Of a DNA stretch of 64,000 nt, positions 60,933 through 64,000 are shown one piece after another. Source of the stretch: Deinandra increscens subsp. villosa. Taxonomy: Eukaryota > Streptophyta > Magnoliopsida > Asterales > Asteraceae. The stretch lies in assembly GCA_039602395.1 (NCBI GenBank), contig JBCNJP010000007.1:124468957-124532956 (forward strand), written 5' to 3'. Below the pieces are notes generated by a model. It saw only the letters and a program-made list of their open reading frames with translations. It was not told where the DNA came from and made no database searches. The position numbers were made by a program, and so were the translations under genes. Positions within the stretch are counted from its first letter, which is position 1, and every line of letters starts with the position of its first letter.

Positions 60933-61463
60933 GGGATGATCAGGGGCGGAACTAGAAAAGTTTTTGAGGGGGTCCAAATTTTTTTTACGGAGTAATTAGT
61001 TTTAAATTTTTTAGTTTCATATAAACCTACATAAAGAAATTTGGTCTATTACTTACTAAATAGTGTTTAATGCAGGCGCGCTTTGCGGCACGACATTGCG
61101 AGTAAAGAAAAAAAAGTAACCAATTAAAAAAATGTACATGATTTGATAAAAAAAATTCTATACCGTAACATTGACAACGATATACTAGTAAAAAATAATA
61201 GTAAATGACTAGAAATGAATAGAAAATAAAAAGTAACGCGAGAAAAAAAAATAATATGACAAAATGTTTGCCTATTAAAAAAAATATATTTTTATATAAT
61301 GTAATATTCGATTATAAAAGAGGTTTAGGATGAATGTATTTAAAAAGAATGTGTCTATAATGAAAGTAAATAAAAAAGAGGTGGTACCCTCATGACCTCA
61401 TTTATTCTCCTCATTTATAGCACTAAAATAAATAAAGAAAGCTAAGAAAAAAATAGGAATATT

Positions 61464-62336
61464 GGGTTTAAATAATACCAATTAAGAGGTATTGGTAAAT
61501 AATAATACGAAATCACGAATTTCATTACAATAATACCAATTCGACAAGTGGGTGCAAAAACTAGTATGCCGTTAAAAATTTTCAAACGGTGTTAGTCTCA
61601 GGGTTACTTTTATCATTTCTAAAATTGGAGGGACTATTTTGGAAATATCAATAAACTTAATAAAAAAAAACAAAAAAAAAAAAGAAGGAGAAGGACCACC
61701 GGCGCTCCTCCTCTTTCCCGTGAACCACCACCGGCGCTCCTCTTTCCCGTGAACCACCACCGGCGCTCCTCCTCCCCACCACCAGCGCTCCTCCTCCCCA
61801 CACTTCCCTTTCCCTTTCCTCCTCACCATAACGACCAAATCGAGCACAGTGCACCTCTCCGCCGCCGGTTACCCCTACTGGTTACCCCTGCTCCGACGAA
61901 ACCCTTTCCGCCGCCCCTGCTCCTCTTTCCCGTCGCCGGTTACCCCTGCTCCGACGAAACCCTTTCCGCCGCCCCTGCTCCTCTTTCCCGTCGCCGGTTA
62001 CCCCTGCTCCGACCAAGCCCTTTCCGCCGCCCCTCCTCTTTCCCGCTGCTCCTCTTTCCCGTCCGACCATCGCCGGAACCTTAGCCGGAAACCTAGCCGG
62101 AAACGTCGACCTCCTTCTCCTTCTTTTTTTTTTGTTTTTTTTTTATTAAGTTTATTGATATTTCCAAAATAGTCCCTCCAATTTTAGAAATGATAAAAGT
62201 AACCCTGAGACTAACACCGTTTGAAAATTTTTAACGGCATACTAGTTTTTGCACCCACTTATCGAATTGGTATTATTGTAATGAAATTCGTGATTTCGTA
62301 TTATTATTTACCAATGCCTCTTAATTGGTATTAAAA
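61464..62336. mobile_element. Long-TIR (MULE/foldback-like) element with GC-rich core
   Basis: About 185 bp at the left (from AATACCAATTAAGAGGTATT through AAATTGGAGGGACTATTTTG to oligo-A) reappears in reverse complement at about 62140-62333 with few differences. TIRs this long are typical of Mutator-like or foldback elements. AATATTG near 61458 and 62336 may be the remains of a 9-bp target duplication. The core (61680-62125) is strongly GC-rich in an AT-rich setting and made of tandem repeats. Confidence 0.7.
61690..62060 (+). repeat. GC-rich tandem repeats, about 30-bp and 58-bp periods
   Basis: From 61690 a unit like ACCACCGGCGCTCCTCCTC recurs about four times. From about 61878 a 58-bp unit beginning GTCGCCGGTTACCCCTGCTC recurs nearly three times. 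Open frames across it on both strands are by-products of composition and repetition. Confidence 0.75.
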
Positions 62337-62410
62337 ATATTGAGCACAAGATTTGAACTTGCACCCCTTCAAAATCAAACAAGGAATCTTACCACTAGGC
62401 TAGTTGCTTG
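62337..62410 (-). mobile_element. tRNA-like SINE fragment
   Basis: On the minus strand CTAGCCTAGTGGTAAGATTC (A-box-like) is followed by GCAAGTTCAAATCTTGTG (B-box-like) at tRNA-like spacing. It abuts the right end of the long-TIR element. Confidence 0.5.
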
Positions 62411-62562
62411 TTTCGTTTCATCTTACAAACTAACTATTTATTAACTCTTCTTCACAAACTTTTCTTTATAAAAAACATTTATATAATTTTCACTTTGTGT
62501 ACGAGGTTGAGGGGGTCCACGGGGACCCCCTGGCCTAATAAGGGTCCGCCCCTAGGGATGAT

Positions 62563-62888
62563 GAGTATTCGATGTATTAAAGGCAACCACTCACTTTTTA
62601 TTGATTGCGTGGTTAATGTTGGACGATTGGGAGGGTGAAATTTATTAACTTTTGGTGCGCGCATTTCATTTTTAATATGTTCAAATCTTGTAAAACATAA
62701 ATTTGCGTATATGTATACGTGATTAGGTGTATTTCCGGGTGCTTTTGTGTATAAATATGTATTTTTTCCGTCTATTGGCTTTGCCTCCACTTTGCATTAT
62801 ATATATTTTTATAGCTCATGCATTTTAGACGCAGACGCTACCTTCCTACTTCTTTTTTCAGTAACTATCACCGTTCAAATTTTTAAAA
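62563..62888. other. Spacer, no gene recognised
   Basis: AT-rich sequence between the hAT element and a small broken ORF. Confidence 0.4.
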
Positions 62889-63254
62889 ATGGCCTCTTCT
62901 TACAAGACTAAAGATTCTTCAAAAGTGATCAAGGTCCTTTGGCATGATGATCGAGCTCACCACAAACAGCATTCAAAGAGCCACACTGGGATGCTGAAGG
63001 AACTTGTTGACCATTCCTCATCTGTCATGCAAAGTGCTGCCACCGAATACATTACGTACTAATCAGCTTCAGGTGAAGGAGGAGATCCATTCCCTTTTCG
63101 TGGTGTTATGGATAGCACCAACAAGAAGATGAAGGAGAAGAATGCGGCTGTGGAGGAGATTAAGAAGTTCTTGGCATTCTTTGCTAGGGTTTTGATGTTT
63201 TCGTTAAGGTTTTATAGTTTTATCTTTGTGAAGCTTTCTTTTTATCCCACTTGA
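62889..63254 (+). pseudogene. Unrecognised small ORF with one in-frame stop
   Basis: ATG at 62889 opens 57 codons (MASSYKTKDSSKVIKVLWHD ...) ending in TAA at 63060-63062. The same frame then continues for 63 more codons (SASGEGGDPFPFRGVMDS ..., KKMKEKNAAVEEIKKFLAFF) to TGA at 63252-63254. Composition on both sides of the TAA looks coding-like, which suggests a once longer protein interrupted by a nonsense mutation. I do not recognise the family; it may derive from a transposon. Confidence 0.35.
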
Positions 63255-64000
63255 CCGGTCATTTTAACATATCTTTCCTAATAGTGTATTATATATATAT
63301 GATGATATATAATGTCTTCTTTATGGTTTATGTTGATGTTTATTTTGTTTGATGTTTGTTGAAATAGGTGGTGAACATAAAAGGGAAAATGAATTAAAAT
63401 AATCTCAACTATTGTCTATTGGCCGATAATAATCCTAACTATTTTTTTGTATAAGAACCGTCTTATAAATATACCATATTTTTTCTATGGAAAATTGGAT
63501 TTTAATAATCCTACCTATCACAAATTGGCGGATAATAATCCCACCTATTTTTTTGGCCACCAACGATCCCACCTTTTTTCCGAGGTATTTTTACTAGACC
63601 CTCCGTTAAAAAAACTAACTCCGTTAACGTATGGGACTAAATATGTCATTATCTAAACTTGTTTTACTTAACTAAACTTACAGGGTAAAAAGTGTAATTT
63701 ACACACACACATTGTGTGAAAGAAAGAAAGAAGAGAGCCTCACGACTCTCCCCTCTCCCTCTCGTCCAGCGACACACGGCGGCGACTGGCCGGCCATGGC
63801 GGTCCGACGGCGGCGATCTTGGCCTTCGGCCGCTCTTGCTGTGATGACTGTTCCTTTCTCTCTCCATGTCCGACTCTCTCTCTCTCTCTCTGATGCGTGC
63901 AGCAGTAGCAGCGGCGTGCTGCCTCTCTTCCGGTGCGGCGGCGGCCACAACATAGCCCAGCGGCGGCGATGGTGACCTCCCTCAAACCCTCTCGCTACTC
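63255..64000. other. Start of a dispersed repeat with GC-rich segment, running off the window
   Basis: 63390-63660 has near-repeated phrases (GATAATAATCCTAACTATTTTTTTG, GATAATAATCCCACCTATTTTTTTG in shorter form) resembling the terminal region of a plant DNA transposon. From 63740 the composition becomes GC-rich, with frames on both strands that look compositional. The other end lies outside the window. Confidence 0.35.

Larger units (their letters stand above)
60941..62554. mobile_element. Non-autonomous hAT element with perfect 8-bp target duplication, carrying nested elements
   Basis: Ends are CAGGGGCGGAACTAG at the left and GGGTCCGCCCCTA at the right, with GGGATGAT immediately outside each (60933-60940, 62555-62562). 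The ends resemble those of the element at 24669-25722. Inside are a long-TIR element (about 61464-62336) and a tRNA-like fragment. No transposase frame is present. Confidence 0.88.

Noticed and set aside
61572..62172. Arg/Pro/Ser-rich frames on both strands in the GC-rich core
   Set aside because: Open because of composition and tandem repetition; no conserved domain.
63664..63985. Arg-rich frames on both strands at the window end
   Set aside because: Compositional frames in a GC-rich repeat segment cut by the window edge.

Overview
This is a 64 kb stretch of an AT-rich flowering-plant nuclear genome. Every confident gene is a plant family with GT-AG introns: a KIN-7 kinesin with a C-terminal RING finger, aconitase with a transit peptide, and a germin-like protein. 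The transposon load (Copia, LINE, hAT, pogo/Emigrant-like, tRNA-derived SINEs) fits a eudicot; an Asteraceae origin is only a guess. No prokaryotic operon, CRISPR array or virus is present, and I found no previously undescribed system. The notable material is transposon structure and an assembly problem.

Layout. 1-3.5 kb: an LTR remnant, an inverted repeat and a small TIR element. 3.5-14.6 kb, minus strand: a complete kinesin gene, 24 coding exons, about 1042 aa. 15162-15661: exactly 500 N. 15662-20974 repeats 9864-15161 almost base for base, so the 'second kinesin' is best read as two overlapping contig ends that were never merged. 20.98-22.41 kb: a tandem pogo/Emigrant-like element with one arm flipped. 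22.4-35.7 kb: gene-poor, with two SINEs bearing 15-16 bp target duplications, a hAT element with a perfect 8-bp duplication, two 'GGTTTGG'-rich TIR elements, a small GRF-type zinc-finger gene and an orphan first exon. 35.76-36.19 kb: a small MGNC protein gene. 37.0-43.2 kb, minus strand: aconitase in 20 exons, one intron being GC-AG.

43.7-53.3 kb is a retrotransposon cluster. A young Copia element (43935-48232) has LTRs in which I see no difference, a CCAAT target duplication and a full pol frame but no gag, and it sits inside a LINE. Two decayed LTR-element relics and a Gypsy-like LTR follow. 54.76-55.16 kb: a conserved plant gene of unknown role. 56.4-56.8 kb: a foldback element with a 22-bp minisatellite. 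58.3-59.1 kb: a two-exon germin-like gene. 60.9-62.6 kb: a second hAT element (perfect 8-bp duplication) containing a long-TIR element with a GC-rich tandem-repeat core. 62.9-64 kb: a broken small ORF and the start of another repeat.

The genes have no shared pathway: kinesin (organelle/microtubule), aconitase (TCA/glyoxylate), germin-like (apoplast) and small unknowns are independent units. Exon boundaries come from reading splice signals and checking frame continuity by hand.
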